Shown one piece after another: positions 1 through 8,938 of a stretch of 64,000 nucleotides of DNA. Source of the stretch: a bacterium. GTDB lineage: Bacteria; Sysuimicrobiota; Sysuimicrobiia; Sysuimicrobiales; Segetimicrobiaceae. Location: contig DATGHU010000026.1 of assembly GCA_035307765.1 (NCBI GenBank), positions 1 to 64,000 of the forward strand, written 5' to 3'. Below the pieces are notes generated by a model, which had not been told where the DNA came from, did not search any database, and saw only the letters and a program-made list of their open reading frames with translations. Numbering within the stretch: position 1 is the stretch's first letter; each line of letters opens with the position of its first letter. The position numbers and the translations under genes were made by a program.

Positions 1-415
1 CGGACAACTTCGAGACCGCACGATGCGCTTCGTCGCACTGGGTCCATCGGTCCACGGTTCCCGTCAGCGTGACCATACCATTGGACACGGTCGACTGAAT
101 CCGCTCGTGCGGCACAAAGACATTCCACTCCAGCGCCTGCCTAACCGCCTGCGCAACTTCGGTGTCGGTGCGCCCATAGCGGCTTGGGATACGGATCTGA
201 ATGTCGTTCGCCACATCCAGAACACCCACTACCTTGTGTGCGGCCTCTTGAGCGGCGATTCTCTTCGCATAGTTGTCCACGGTCCCGGTAAGCGTGACGA
301 CCCCTTTGTTGACCTCCACCCCCACATCCGTTGCCAGGACGCGACCGTCCCACTTGAGTTCGTCGAGGACACTCTTTTGAATCTCGGCATCGCTCCTCAA
401 CACTTTTTGAGTCAT
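1..415 (-). CDS. BON-domain protein (OsmY-like), 3' end cut by window edge
   Basis: The minus frame opens at ATG 415 behind a strong GAGGGGAGG ribosome site and stays open to base 1, so the C-terminus lies outside the window. About 138 residues are visible. Two BON repeats can be seen, each ending in a valine-threonine-rich strand (VVTLTGTVDNYAKR near residues 39-52, MVTLTGTVDRW near 114-124), separated by a short linker with IRIPSRYGRTD. BON domains bind phospholipid or other envelope surfaces; OsmY-type proteins are stress-induced. No signal peptide is visible at this start, so a cytoplasmic role (as in many stand-alone double-BON proteins near stress genes) is possible. The usp gene nearby fits a general stress setting. 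Confidence 0.85.
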   Translation of the reverse strand, partial: MTQKVLRSDAEIQKSVLDELKWDGRVLATDVGVEVNKGVVTLTGTVDNYAKRIAAQEAAHKVVGVLDVANDIQIRIPSRYGRTDTEVAQAVRQALEWNVFVPHERIQSTVSNGMVTLTGTVDRWTQCDEAHRAVSKLS

Positions 416-627
416 CGCCTAGCCTCCCCTCTTTGATCGACGATCTCCTCAAGTTCACCTCCCTCCGCCGCAAACATGATGGCCGTCGTTTCCACTCCCT
501 GTGAGGAAATCGGTGGGGCCGAAGGATGATCGACCCACCGCGGCCACGGCGAGGGCAACCGCGTTCGGCCGGTCGTCGTGCCCGCCCACCGGATGACCGA
601 CGCTGTCCTCAAACATTGGGTCGGGGC

Positions 628-796
628 CTACCACCTTGTACTCCTTGCCCGGACAGAATCAGTTAACCACTCTCCCTCCCATCTACATTCTCGACAGTAG
701 GCTTCATAACCGGGGACGAGGTCCAATTCGGCCCCACACTGGGGACACCTGGCTTGGTCAGGCCGATTTTCGATCCTGGAACGCGTTGGTCGGCAT
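628..796 (-). pseudogene. small zinc-ribbon ORF, apparently frameshifted
   Basis: In one minus frame the stretch 783-628 encodes a compact zinc ribbon, RPDQARCPQCGAELDLVPG followed by YEAYCRECRWEGEW, then a short tail and a TAG stop. The C-P-x-C-G and C-x2-C knuckles are well formed. That frame has no usable start, because a TAA lies just upstream. The nearest ATG (796) is in another frame and reads MPTNAFQDRKSA before a stop. A single-base indel around 760-780 would join the two into a small protein of about 55 residues. It may be a true decayed gene or a sequencing error. Function unknown. Confidence 0.35.
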
Positions 797-1262
797 CTAA
801 ATTAGCGTAGCCCCGATCTGATGGGAGCATCGTCCTGGGTAGACGACCTTTCGTAACAACCTTCTCGCTGCCCGCGGTTGCCATCGCCTCCGCTCCACAA
901 AATCACAACTCCCGTCAATTCATAGGATAACTTCCCACAAGTCTGCAGACAATCGGGTCAAAACCCGATTGAACTTGCCAATGACAATCTGTTGCTCGGG
1001 GAAGCCGTCGATACAGGAGGAGTCCCACTCTGTTCCCAGCTCGGTACACCGGAGGCATGAAGGCGCTCACCAAGGATGGTGCCACAGAAGTAACGGTCTG
1101 CCCCGATCCATAAGTGAGAGGATTGGCCGTTCGGGCTTAAGTCCGTCGTATATAGAATACTTGAGTGTGCTATTTCGATGTAGTGATGTGATGAAAAGGC
1201 TGTGCCCCCAGAAGAACGAATGGCAAGGCGAGTTGCTCATCTCGCCGGGGAGGTCACAGCCT

Positions 1263-2090
1263 ATGCAGTACATCGGGATTGATATTCATAAGCGCTACAC
1301 TTTCTACACACAGATGGATGCGCTGGGGCAGATTCAGCGACAGGGCAAGCTGACCAACAGCCGCGAAACATTGGCCGAGTTCTTCGGGAAGGTAGCGGAA
1401 CCGGCGCGCGTCGTGATCGAGGCCAGCATGAACTGGTACCATCTTTACGATCTGCTCGAAGATTTGGATATCCCAGTCACGCTGGCGCATCCTCTCCGGA
1501 CGCGGGCTATCGTTGAAGCGAAGGTGAAGACCGATAAAGTGGATAGTACAATCCTCGCGCATCTGTTGCGGACCGACCTCGTCCCTGCAGCATACATCCC
1601 GCCCCGGGAGATCCGGGATCTGCGCGAGCTCCTGCGCTACCGAGCCGCCCTGGTCAAACTCCAGACCATGGTCAAGAACCGGATCCACGCCATTCTCCTT
1701 AAGCATGGGTATCAATGCCCCTACACTGATGCATTCGGGCGGCGAGGCCGGCAATGGCTGAGTGCGCTCTCTCTGCGGCCCGTCTACCAACAGGCGCTCG
1801 GTGGTTTCCTGAGCGTCCTCGACACGCTCAAGACCCAGATTCAAGCGGCCGCGCATACCATCGACCAAGAAGCCGAAGCGACCCCGGTCGTCGAGCAGCT
1901 CTGCACTCTGCCAGCGGCTCCAGGGGATGCCAAACGGGCGCTCTGCCGGATTGTAGGGTGGCGGGATGGCACAAACGATCGTGGCCGAATAGGAGTCACC
2001 ACCTACGATCGCCAGGAGCTAAATTAGGTGGCGTTCGGGATTGGCCAGCGCCGGGCTCACGACGGAAGCGTTCGTGAGGGCGGCGCCACC
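1263..2090 (+). pseudogene. IS110-family transposase, truncated and decayed at the 3' end
   Basis: From ATG 1263 the product begins MQYIGIDIHKRYTF, the typical IS110 DEDD (RuvC-like) start. The acidic residues are in place: GIDIHK, VVIEAS, and KTDKVDSTILAHLL. The helical middle is recognisable (YRAALVKLQTMVKNRIHAILLKHG, read in two halves). Full-length IS110 enzymes are about 340-400 residues and carry a C-terminal Transposase_20 domain with a serine nucleophile. Here the frame is lost after VVEQLCTLP (near 1910). Fragments of the missing domain appear in shifting frames (GMAQTIVAE near 1965, RAHDGSVREGGAT near 2060-2090). The element is therefore dead. Its exact ends could not be fixed. Confidence 0.7.
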
Positions 2091-2272
2091 TGAGCGATGA
2101 AGAACGCGCTGTTCTGCGCGACCGTGAGCACCAGGAACACGCTTTTCAGACGAACTCGGGGATACGCCTCGCGCCGGCGCGGCGGGCGAGAGCATGACAC
2201 CCAAACACGTCGCCAGCACGGTGCAGGACCGCGAGCGGCTTTTGATGTGCACCTGAGTTGCTCGCAGCGTAG

Positions 2273-2707
2273 TTATCGAACGACCATGACGGGAAGATGG
2301 GCTCCGTGCAAGACGCGCTCGCTGACGCTGCCGAGGATGAGGCCCCCTATCTGGCCGAGGCCGCGCGCTCCCATAATGATCAGGTCCGCCTTCTTCTCGC
2401 CGGCAAGCCGGATGATCTCTGCGGACGGATCACCGGACCGATAGTCACGCTCAACCGGGACATTGGCGCTGACCAAGGGCTTGGCCGCTTCCTGCAGGAG
2501 CTCCTGGCCCGCCCTCTCGAGCGCCTCCTCCAGCCCGGCATAGTCCACAAACACGGGATCCCCAAGAACGGCTGATGCCATCACGGGGATGTGTCCGACG
2601 TGTACCAGCGTCACGTGCGCCTCACGCAACTCTTGCGCCAGCCGAACGGCGAAGTCCACGGCGCGCCTCGCATGCATGGACCCATCCGTGGCCACGAGGA
2701 TTCTCAT
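2273..2707 (-). CDS. universal stress protein (UspA family)
   Basis: A 144-residue protein starting MRILVATDGSMHARR at ATG 2707, behind GGGAGGT. This is the standard single-domain Usp length. The nucleotide-binding signature G-x2-G-x9-G-S is present as GARGLGQIGGLILGS near residues 112-126, and the N-terminal ATDGS acid loop is intact, so it is expected to be an ATP-binding Usp. Usp proteins are cytoplasmic and accumulate in stress or stationary phase; the specific role is not predictable. It stands alone, downstream of the decayed polX/permease remnant and convergent with the IS110 remnant. Confidence 0.92.
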   Translation of the reverse strand: MRILVATDGSMHARRAVDFAVRLAQELREAHVTLVHVGHIPVMASAVLGDPVFVDYAGLEEALERAGQELLQEAAKPLVSANVPVERDYRSGDPSAEIIRLAGEKKADLIIMGARGLGQIGGLILGSVSERVLHGAHLPVMVVR

Positions 2708-2783
2708 CAAGACCTCCCCCCGACGCATGCCATTTGGAGTGTCGACGCCATGACGTTCAAAGCTGGCCCGATGGCGGCTGACA

Positions 2784-2990
2784 TCACGTCGCCATACGCG
2801 GATATAATTTGGCCGCCAGGCCGACGAAGACGGTGACCGCGAGCAGGAAGACACAGAAATCCACCGCGAGGCCGAGCGTGCTGCTCCCGCCGTTGACCAT
2901 CAGCGCGCGTAGGGGTCGACCTGGTAGGTCAGCGGGTTGATGGCCGAGAGCGCGCGCAGCCAGCCCGGCATCAAGCTGAGCGTCCCCCTG
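2784..2990 (-). pseudogene. C-terminal fragment of an ABC-2 type transporter permease
   Basis: The last ~65 codons of an ABC-2 (DrrB-type) permease are recognisable: SLMPGWLRALSAINPLTY then QVDPYAR in one frame, and ALMVNGGSSTLGLAVDF plus a final hydrophobic helix ending KLYPRMAT in another. The family ends with exactly this PxWLxxxxxxNPLTY...ALM...LYPR pattern. A one-base shift near 2903 separates the halves. There is no start codon; the fragment is fused directly behind polX sequence, so a deletion removed the rest of the permease and the polX 3' half. Confidence 0.7.
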
Positions 2991-4052
2991 CAGGTCCCCC
3001 GGATGTCGGCGTCGTCGATCAGGGTCGGGAGCCGGTGCCGGAGGGCAGCCTCGATCTCTCCTCGGTTCTCCCTCAGCTCCGACGGGATCCAGTCCATCCC
3101 GAGAAAGTGGTAAAAATCTCGCTCCCGCTCGAACGTGTGCAGCGTGCGGCCCCCCTTGATGCCGTGCTCTGAGATCGAAAACCCGTTCCCCACGCCCCAG
3201 GTCCGCAGGGCGATGTTGTGTTCCCTGGGAGCCGGTGAAATGCGCGAGCAGCGAACCGTACTCCCTCCGCAGCAGAATCTCCAGATCCAGCTGCACCCCA
3301 TAGGCGTGGATGATCGTGGCTTTGGAGTCCCCCCTGGCCAGCACCTGCTCGACGCCACGATGCGTGACGAACTGCTCGATCGCGCGTTTGGGATCCGCGG
3401 CGGCGCAGACGATGTCGATGTCCCCAAAAGTCTCCCTCATCCGACGCAGCGAACCCACCGCATGGGCCTGCGACACGCCAGGACACTGACGCAGTGCCTC
3501 AACGAACTCGCGCGCGATGGGCTCGGCAAACGGCAGGAGGATTCGTCCGGAGCGTCGCTTGAGTGGCGCAATCCCGGTCTTGATTCGCTGCCGGGTCTTC
3601 GCCTTGAACACCTTCGCGGCCCGGGGCATGTCGATGGCCTCCTCCAGGTCGGCGATGCTCTTGATCCTCAGCGCCTGCGAGAGCTTTTGCGCGGTCTTCG
3701 GCCCGATGTTGGGGATCTTCATCAGCTCCAGCGTCACGGCAGGGATGGTCTTCTTGATCCGCTCATAGTAGCGGAGGCGGCCGGTTTGCAGGAGTTCCTC
3801 GATCTTCTGGGCGATCGAGGCGCCGACGCCAGGAATCGCATCCAGTGCGGCCCGACCGCCTCGCCCGTACAACTCTCCCGCGTCTTCGGCGAGGAACTCC
3901 AATGAGCGGGCGGCGTTGCGGTAGGCCTTGATGCGAAAGAGGCTCTCGCCCTTGATCTCGAGCATCTCCGCGATCTCGTTGAGGATTCCCGCAATCTGCT
4001 TGTTGGTGAGGTATGTCCGCGCGGGCGAGGGCGCAGCAGTCGGAGCGGCCAT
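2991..4052 (-). pseudogene. polX: DNA polymerase X family protein (polX), C-terminally truncated and frameshifted
   Basis: ATG 4052 follows an AGGGAGG site. The product shows the PolX order: an N-terminal 8-kDa-like helical domain (NKQIAGILNEIAEMLEIKG), helix-hairpin-helix motifs (AIPGVGASIAQKI, KIPNIGPKTAQKL), then the nucleotidyltransferase core with GSLRRMRETFGDIDIV. A one-base shift near 3230 moves the reading to EHNIALRTWG and the thumb region (GGRTLHTFERERDFY). The sequence reaches ADIRG, where the bacterial PHP phosphoesterase domain (about 250 residues) should start, and there runs into permease sequence. The PHP domain is missing and the gene is broken twice, so it is very probably non-functional. 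Confidence 0.8.
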
Positions 4053-4391
4053 GCGATGCCTCCCTCTAACGTGGAGTGACCTGGCCCTTGGTGGGGCCTT
4101 CACGACGAAGCGAGCCGGCCATCCTTACGTATCATCATACGGGGGCTGGGGAGCGTACAGTTACGGATACTCCGGCGGCGCGCTGGTGAGGCGATGGTTC
4201 ACCAGCCGGCCCCTCATGAGGTCTCCGAGAAGGATGAGCCGCGTGGGATGCCACCGACCTCAGCGGTGTCCTGGCCCCAAACGGCACGCGTACGTCCGAC
4301 ACCTCCATCACCAGTCGTTTCTGATTCGGATTGGAGGGTGGCGCGTTGCACCAACAATCCAGCCGGGCGGGGATGGCTCTTGAACACGCGC
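4053..4391. other. intergenic stretch, no gene recognised
   Basis: About 340 bases between the polX pseudogene and dhaL. Open frames exist on both strands but their products are low-complexity Arg/Pro/Ser-rich and resemble no family. No convincing promoter or hairpin was found. Confidence 0.5.
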
Positions 4392-5084
4392 TCACCCTCC
4401 TGACCGTGCGGTTTTCGCCGGCACAGTTTCAGACTCATGCGTGCGGTACTCGGCTTGATAGCTCACCGACAGGGCTTTTATGATGAACGCGAACGAGGTG
4501 GCTCCCGGATCTTGGTGACCGATCGACCGCCCACCCAGGTAGCGGGCCCGCCCCTTGGTGGCTCTCATGTTGATCGTCGAGCGGGCACCTTCTTCCGCCG
4601 CCCGCGACGCCCGTTCCAGGGCGCTCCTCATGTCGAGTCCCTCCTTGGCTGCTTGCTCCAAGGCCTCTGTCGTAGGGGCCAGCGCGTCCACCATGGTCTT
4701 ATCGCCGACCTCGGCGTGCCCGATCGCCCTTATGCCGTCCAACGCCGCCCGGAGCGCCTGGGCCAAGTCGGCGACGGTCAGTTGTTCCTTGCCCTCGGCC
4801 TGAACCGCCAGGCGCGCGAAGACCGTACCGAATATCGGCCCAGTAACGCCGCCGATCCCTCCAATCAGCGATGATCCAACCATGCCAGAAATCGTGGCGA
4901 TGTCCCGCTCCTGCACCGCGGGTAGTTTCTCGGCGACAGCACGGAAGCCTCGAACCATGCTGATTCCGTGGTCTCCATCACCAATGATCGAGTCCATACG
5001 GCACAAGGAATCTTTCGCTTCTTCAAAGGCTGTGACCATGCGATTCAGTGCCGCGACGAAATCTTTCCGGGTCAGTTCACTCAT
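4392..5084 (-). CDS. dhaL: dihydroxyacetone kinase subunit L (DhaL/DAK2 domain)
   Basis: A 230-residue protein from ATG 5084 (GAGGTCC upstream). DhaL is the nucleotide-binding subunit of ketone kinases of the dihydroxyacetone kinase family. The Mg/ADP-binding signature IIGDGDHGISM (near 29-39) is intact, followed by the Gly-rich GMVGSSLIGGIGGVTGPIFG helix start and GDKTMVDALAP. It is the last gene of a minus-strand run rpiB-tpi-dhaK-dhaL, 112 bases after dhaK. No DhaM phosphotransferase gene is present, so whether the phosphate donor is ATP or a PTS protein is undecided. In this context the substrate may be a tetrulose (erythrulose) rather than dihydroxyacetone. Confidence 0.92.
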   Translation of the reverse strand: MSELTRKDFVAALNRMVTAFEEAKDSLCRMDSIIGDGDHGISMVRGFRAVAEKLPAVQERDIATISGMVGSSLIGGIGGVTGPIFGTVFARLAVQAEGKEQLTVADLAQALRAALDGIRAIGHAEVGDKTMVDALAPTTEALEQAAKEGLDMRSALERASRAAEEGARSTINMRATKGRARYLGGRSIGHQDPGATSFAFIIKALSVSYQAEYRTHESETVPAKTARSGG

Positions 5085-5196
5085 GCGGGGACCTCGCTCT
5101 CCGTGAGTGTCATGTCTGGGGGCGGCTCGAGTCCACGAGTGCCCTCCGGGGCTGTTGAATTGTCCACGCGCTTTCCACGCCTCGCCAGACTCACGT

Positions 5197-6219
5197 CTAG
5201 CCTCGCAACGATGCCGGCACCCTGCTGAATCCCGGCGACCAGGCCGGATCATCCCAGAGCGACCGCAACTCGTCGTCCAACCGCATGAGGGTGATGGAGC
5301 ATCCCGCCATTTCCTGAGACGTGCAGCAGTTGCCGGCCAGCCCCTCGTACACATCGATGCCCTTCTCGGTCAGCTTCTGATATGCGCGCCGGGCGATGAT
5401 GAACAACTCCATCATGGTCGTCGCCCCGTAGCCGTTGATCAGCAGGTTGACCTGATCTCCGGCCCTGAATGGAAGATCGGGCAGGATTCGGTCGATCATC
5501 AAAGCGCACGTGTCGTCGGCCGTCTTGAGAGTCGTGCTTTCCACCCCCGGCTCGCCGTGGAGACCCATGCCCACCATCATCTCGTTGTCGCCGATGCTGA
5601 AGATCGGGACGTCCGTCCCGGGGAGCGTGCACGAACTCAGTGCTACCCCCAGCGACCGACAATTGTCACGCGCTTTTGCCGTCACCCGGTACGCCTCGCC
5701 CAAAGACCATCCCCTCTCCGCCGCGGCGCCCGCGATTTTGATGACGAACAGATCGGCCGCCGTTCCACGCCGCTCGTCTTCCTGGCCGCGGGGCGCCGAT
5801 GCGATGTCGTCCCAGACTCGTACCATCTTGACAGTGATGCCCTCCCCCGCGGCCCTCTCCTCGGCCAGGCCGAAGTTCAAATTGTCGCCGGTGTAGTTGC
5901 CGTACACACACAGGACACCGGAGCCGCCGTTGACGCTTCGGAGTGCTTCGAGAATAGCATCCGGGCCGGGGGACGTGAAAATGGCTCCTTGGACTGCCGC
6001 GTCCCCCAATCCCTTGCCGATGAACTCCAGGAACAGAGGCTCATGGCCGCTTCCCCCGCCGATGACGACCCCGACACGGCCGCCCTGAGGCATCGCTCTC
6101 CGGACGATGACGTTCATCCCCGGTATCTGACGGAAGTGCCGGCCGTTGAGGGCGACAAATCCCTGTACCAGCTCATCCGCGACCTGCAGGGGGTCGTTGA
6201 TCAGCTTCTTCATTTTCAT
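5197..6219 (-). CDS. dhaK: dihydroxyacetone kinase subunit K (DhaK/DAK1 domain)
   Basis: About 340 residues; ATG at 6219 or 6213 (MKMKKLINDP). DhaK binds the ketose covalently through a histidine. The substrate loop GGGSGHEPLF is present near residues 50-60 and the covalent-binding histidine lies in GMGLHGEPGV near residue 220. The length is usual for a stand-alone DhaK. With DhaL it forms the kinase. The neighbours (a TIM isomerase of the WKMNK type and an RpiB-type isomerase) match the D/L-erythrulose kinase pathways of actinobacteria and the eryH/eryI modules of alphaproteobacteria, so erythrulose phosphorylation is a good alternative to dihydroxyacetone. Confidence 0.92.
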   Translation of the reverse strand: MKMKKLINDPLQVADELVQGFVALNGRHFRQIPGMNVIVRRAMPQGGRVGVVIGGGSGHEPLFLEFIGKGLGDAAVQGAIFTSPGPDAILEALRSVNGGSGVLCVYGNYTGDNLNFGLAEERAAGEGITVKMVRVWDDIASAPRGQEDERRGTAADLFVIKIAGAAAERGWSLGEAYRVTAKARDNCRSLGVALSSCTLPGTDVPIFSIGDNEMMVGMGLHGEPGVESTTLKTADDTCALMIDRILPDLPFRAGDQVNLLINGYGATTMMELFIIARRAYQKLTEKGIDVYEGLAGNCCTSQEMAGCSITLMRLDDELRSLWDDPAWSPGFSRVPASLRG

Positions 6220-6247
6220 GGTCTTCGCCCTTTCAACCTCAAGGGAC

Positions 6248-7132
6248 TCAACGGGAGTGCTGGGCAACGGAATCCCTCCTCTGCATGGCCGCACACTGCC
6301 TCGCATGCTCGAACGCCTGGATACACTTGATGAACGAGGTGACGTCCCACGAGGCCCGGCCGATGAACAGGCCGTCCACCTGCGGCTGGCCGGCGAATCC
6401 CGCCAGATTGCCAAGATCCACACTGCCCCCGTAGAGGATCGGAACGTCGGCCGCGACCGGACCGTCGTAGAGTTCTGCCACGGCCCTCCGGATGGTTTCG
6501 TGCATGCCGTTGGCGTATGCCGGGTCCGCGGGGGTTCCCGATTCTCCGATGGCCCACACTGGTTCGTAGGCAAACAACACGCTCCGCACGGTGCGCTCGG
6601 GCACACCCTTGAGGGCGATCTTGACCTGCCGGGTCACGGACTCCACCGCCACGCCGAATTCCCGTTCGGTCCCAGTCTCTCCGATGCAGATCAACGGACG
6701 CAGGCTGTGCTCCAGCGCCGCGAGGACTTTGCGGTTGACGGTAAAATCGGTCTCACCGAATGCGGCGCGTCGTTCGGAATGCCCAAGTTCGACGATGCCG
6801 ACCCCGAGATCTTTCAGCATCAGCGGCGAAATCTCTCCGGTAAACGGGCCTCCACGTTCCCAGTGCATATTCTGCGCCCCCAGGTGAGCGTTGGAATCTT
6901 TTAACGCTCGGCGGACCGTGCTGAGCGCCGTAAACGGCGGCACAATGAAGAGGTTCACCCGGACATCGTTCTCGGCGAGATAGTCCCCGAGGGTCGCGGC
7001 GTACGCTTCGGCCTCGCTCAGGCGCTTGTTCATTTTCCAACCGGCACCCAGCCACCCGAAGCCCGCGGCTTCACGCGGATCGTGGCGGAGCGGAGAGACT
7101 CCCGGGTCGCTAGATGCGCTGGGCCGGAGCAT
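6248..7132 (-). CDS. triose-phosphate-isomerase-like enzyme, EryH/LerI-like (tetrulose-phosphate isomerase candidate)
   Basis: A TIM-barrel isomerase of about 294 residues from ATG 7132, overlapping the end of rpiB by 23 bases. The catalytic set is present: Lys in WLGAGWKMNK, His in ELGHSERR, Glu in YEPVWAIG, and the phosphate loop YGGSVDLGN. The N-terminal motif reads GAGWKMN rather than the GNWKMN of housekeeping TPI, as is usual in EryH-type enzymes that interconvert L-erythrulose-1-P and D-erythrulose-4-P. It sits in the dhaK-dhaL-rpiB run rather than with gapA/pgk. Assignment to tetrulose phosphate is inference from motif and context; a plain TPI activity is not excluded. The exact start is uncertain because the ribosome site is weak. 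Confidence 0.82.
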   Translation of the reverse strand: MLRPSASSDPGVSPLRHDPREAAGFGWLGAGWKMNKRLSEAEAYAATLGDYLAENDVRVNLFIVPPFTALSTVRRALKDSNAHLGAQNMHWERGGPFTGEISPLMLKDLGVGIVELGHSERRAAFGETDFTVNRKVLAALEHSLRPLICIGETGTEREFGVAVESVTRQVKIALKGVPERTVRSVLFAYEPVWAIGESGTPADPAYANGMHETIRRAVAELYDGPVAADVPILYGGSVDLGNLAGFAGQPQVDGLFIGRASWDVTSFIKCIQAFEHARQCAAMQRRDSVAQHSR

Positions 7133-7601
7133 GACGGTATCGCTCGTCTATCCGCGCGATCTTGGCGACCTTCGGGGACGAGCGTCCCCCTTGGAACTCG
7201 CTCGCCAGCCAGAGATCGATCAACTTCTTTGCCACGGCCGGGCCGACGACTTCGCTCCCCATCGTGATGATCTGGGCGTCGTTGCTCGCGCGGGCGCGCT
7301 CCGCCGTGTACGGATCGTGCGCGCACACCGCACGCACCCCGGGGATCTTGTTCGCGACGATAGCCATGCCGGCGCCGGTCCCGCAGATCAACACACCGCG
7401 ATCGTATCTCCCCTGGCCGACGGTCTCCGCAACCATGAGCCCGATATCCGGATAGTCGACGGGTTCCGCGCTGGTTGTCCCAAGGTCGTCCACGTCGTAG
7501 CCCTTGTCCCGGAGATAGTCGCGAAGCATGTTCTTGAGAGGCAATCCAAAATGGTCAGAGCCCATCACGATCTTCCCGCGTTTCTCGTTGGCGTCGCTCA
7601 T
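7110..7601 (-). CDS. rpiB: RpiB-family sugar-phosphate isomerase (EryI/DerI-like candidate)
   Basis: From ATG 7601 (GGAG eight bases upstream; an in-frame GTG lies 6 bases further out) the protein is 163 residues. RpiB/LacAB hallmarks: IVMGSDHFGLPLK, the phosphate-contacting VDYPDIG, the catalytic-Cys loop GVLICGTGAGMAIVANKIPG, and ASNDAQIITMG. RpiB enzymes interconvert ribose-5-P and ribulose-5-P; a subgroup converts D-erythrulose-4-P to D-erythrose-4-P in erythritol/threitol catabolism. As first gene of the run with a TPI-like isomerase and DhaK/L, the latter reaction is favoured, yielding erythrose-4-P for the pentose-phosphate pathway. Confidence 0.88.
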   Translation of the reverse strand: MSDANEKRGKIVMGSDHFGLPLKNMLRDYLRDKGYDVDDLGTTSAEPVDYPDIGLMVAETVGQGRYDRGVLICGTGAGMAIVANKIPGVRAVCAHDPYTAERARASNDAQIITMGSEVVGPAVAKKLIDLWLASEFQGGRSSPKVAKIARIDERYRHAPAQRI

Positions 7602-7858
7602 CTTCACGCTCCAATCTCCGCCGAGCGGTTACAAGAACATTCTCTGCCAAAGCGGCCGGGCAGAATATCCGTCCGAGAGTGTATCCGCATTCAGGCACCG
7701 ACCTGATTCCGCCGGGGAGCCCGGCGGCATAAAATTTGTATGTAGTTATGTAGTGTAGAGAGCGTTCGCGATTCGTCGGCTTCTCAGCGAGAGGGGGTCC
7801 GCGTATGCATAAAGCGGTCGTCGTCTCCGGCGATGGTTGAGATCAAGGGGGAGGTGGA
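7602..7858. promoter_or_regulatory. divergent promoter region of the sugar locus, with tandem TATGTAGT
   Basis: The 257 bases between rpiB (minus) and the binding-protein gene (plus) must hold both promoters. An AT-rich core at about 7731-7760 carries an exact head-to-tail 8-bp repeat, TATGTAGT twice (7739-7754), which could be an operator or part of overlapping -10/-35 elements. No regulator gene is found in the locus. Confidence 0.45.
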
Positions 7859-8863
7859 ATGATGGGACATGAACGTGAGGCATCGATCCCGCGGCGTGAG
7901 CTTCTCAAGGGGATGACGGCGACGGCGGTCGCGCTTGGAGCCTCCGGCGGCCTGGTGCCGGCGCTGAATCGGACCGCGGAAGCGGCAGTCATGAAGTCGT
8001 ACCGCTTCGTCATCGTTCCCAAGGTGGTTCACCCGTGGTTTGATGCGGTCGTCGACGGGGCGAAGGCTCAGGCCAAGCTCATGGAGGAAGCCACGGGGTC
8101 GAAGTTCGTCATCGACTACCGGGCTCCGTCGAAGGCGGACGTCGTCCTCCAGAACACCATCCTGGAACAGGCCGCGGCCACAAAGCCGGACGGCATCACG
8201 CTGGATCTGCTCGACGCAGCCGGCAACCGAACCGTGCTGCAGTCGATACAGCGCCTGGGGATCCCCGTCGTCGCCTTCGATTCAGTGGCACCCGAGGACC
8301 TTCACATCACCAGCATCCAAAACGATTTTGCCGAGCAGGCGCGGATCGCCGATGATCTGCTGATAAAGCTCCTGGGCGGCAAGGGCAAGGTCGCGATCAT
8401 GCAGGGCTTCCCTACCGCGCCAAATCACCGGATTCGCTATCTGGCCCACAAGGCGAATTTCGCGAAGTATCCGGGGATTCAAGTTGTGGCGGAAGGCATC
8501 GACAACGACAGCATTGAGACGGCTCACAGACAAGCCATCGCCATTCTGGCCGCACATCCCGACCTGAACGGCTTCGTTGACTGCGACGCGGCGGGACCCA
8601 TCGGCGTGAGCCTGGCCATCAAGGAGGCGGGCCTCACAGGGAAGGTTCTGCACGTCGGACTCGACGAATCTCCAAAGGAGATTCTGCAATACATCAGGCA
8701 GGGCGTGATGCAGGCCTCGTCGGCGACCAAGCCCCTCATGCAGGGGCAATGGGCGGTCCTCGCGCTGTGGATGCGAAAAAGCGGCATGCCGTTGCCCAAG
8801 AGCATCGACACCGGTATTTGGGTCATCACGAAAGACAACGTTGACACCTATTGGAAGACGTAG
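7859..8863 (+). CDS. sugar ABC transporter substrate-binding protein (ribose-type, Tat-like signal)
   Basis: 334 residues; ATG codons at 7859 and 7862 behind GGGGGAGGTGG. The N-terminus has a twin-arginine motif, PRRELLKGM, followed by a hydrophobic stretch and an AEA cleavage site near residue 41, so export is probably by Tat. The body is a periplasmic-binding-protein-1 fold (VIVPKVVHPWFDAVVDG, DGITLDLLD, GIPVVAFDS, GFVDCDAAGPIGV, VGLDESPKEI), as in RbsB-like receptors for pentoses, tetritols and autoinducer-like sugars. It heads the plus-strand import operon. The ligand cannot be named from sequence; the enzymes around it suggest a tetrulose, tetritol or pentulose. Confidence 0.9.
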   Translation: MMGHEREASIPRRELLKGMTATAVALGASGGLVPALNRTAEAAVMKSYRFVIVPKVVHPWFDAVVDGAKAQAKLMEEATGSKFVIDYRAPSKADVVLQNTILEQAAATKPDGITLDLLDAAGNRTVLQSIQRLGIPVVAFDSVAPEDLHITSIQNDFAEQARIADDLLIKLLGGKGKVAIMQGFPTAPNHRIRYLAHKANFAKYPGIQVVAEGIDNDSIETAHRQAIAILAAHPDLNGFVDCDAAGPIGVSLAIKEAGLTGKVLHVGLDESPKEILQYIRQGVMQASSATKPLMQGQWAVLALWMRKSGMPLPKSIDTGIWVITKDNVDTYWKT

Positions 8864-8894
8864 GCTGCAAGGCGGACGATTGCACGCGCCGCTC

Positions 8895-8928
8895 GGGGGT
8901 GCCCCGGCCTCAGGTGACCGGGGCCCCC
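8895..8928 (+). promoter_or_regulatory. intercistronic hairpin between binding protein and ATPase genes
   Basis: GGGGGTGCCCCGG faces CCGGGGCCCCC across a 10-base loop, giving about 11 pairs with one mismatch. There is no U-tract. Hairpins here commonly protect the binding-protein mRNA 3' end, giving more receptor than ATPase. Confidence 0.55.
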
Positions 8929-8938
8929 GGGCGTTCCC

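Noticed and set aside
1140-1262. Bridge-RNA-like leader of the IS110 element
   Set aside because: AGGCTGTG and CACAGCCT flank the stretch before the transposase start, but the element is decayed and its ends cannot be set, so no RNA can be claimed.
3220-3240. Programmed frameshift in polX
   Set aside because: No slippery run or stimulatory structure is evident, and the gene is also truncated and fused, so decay is simpler.
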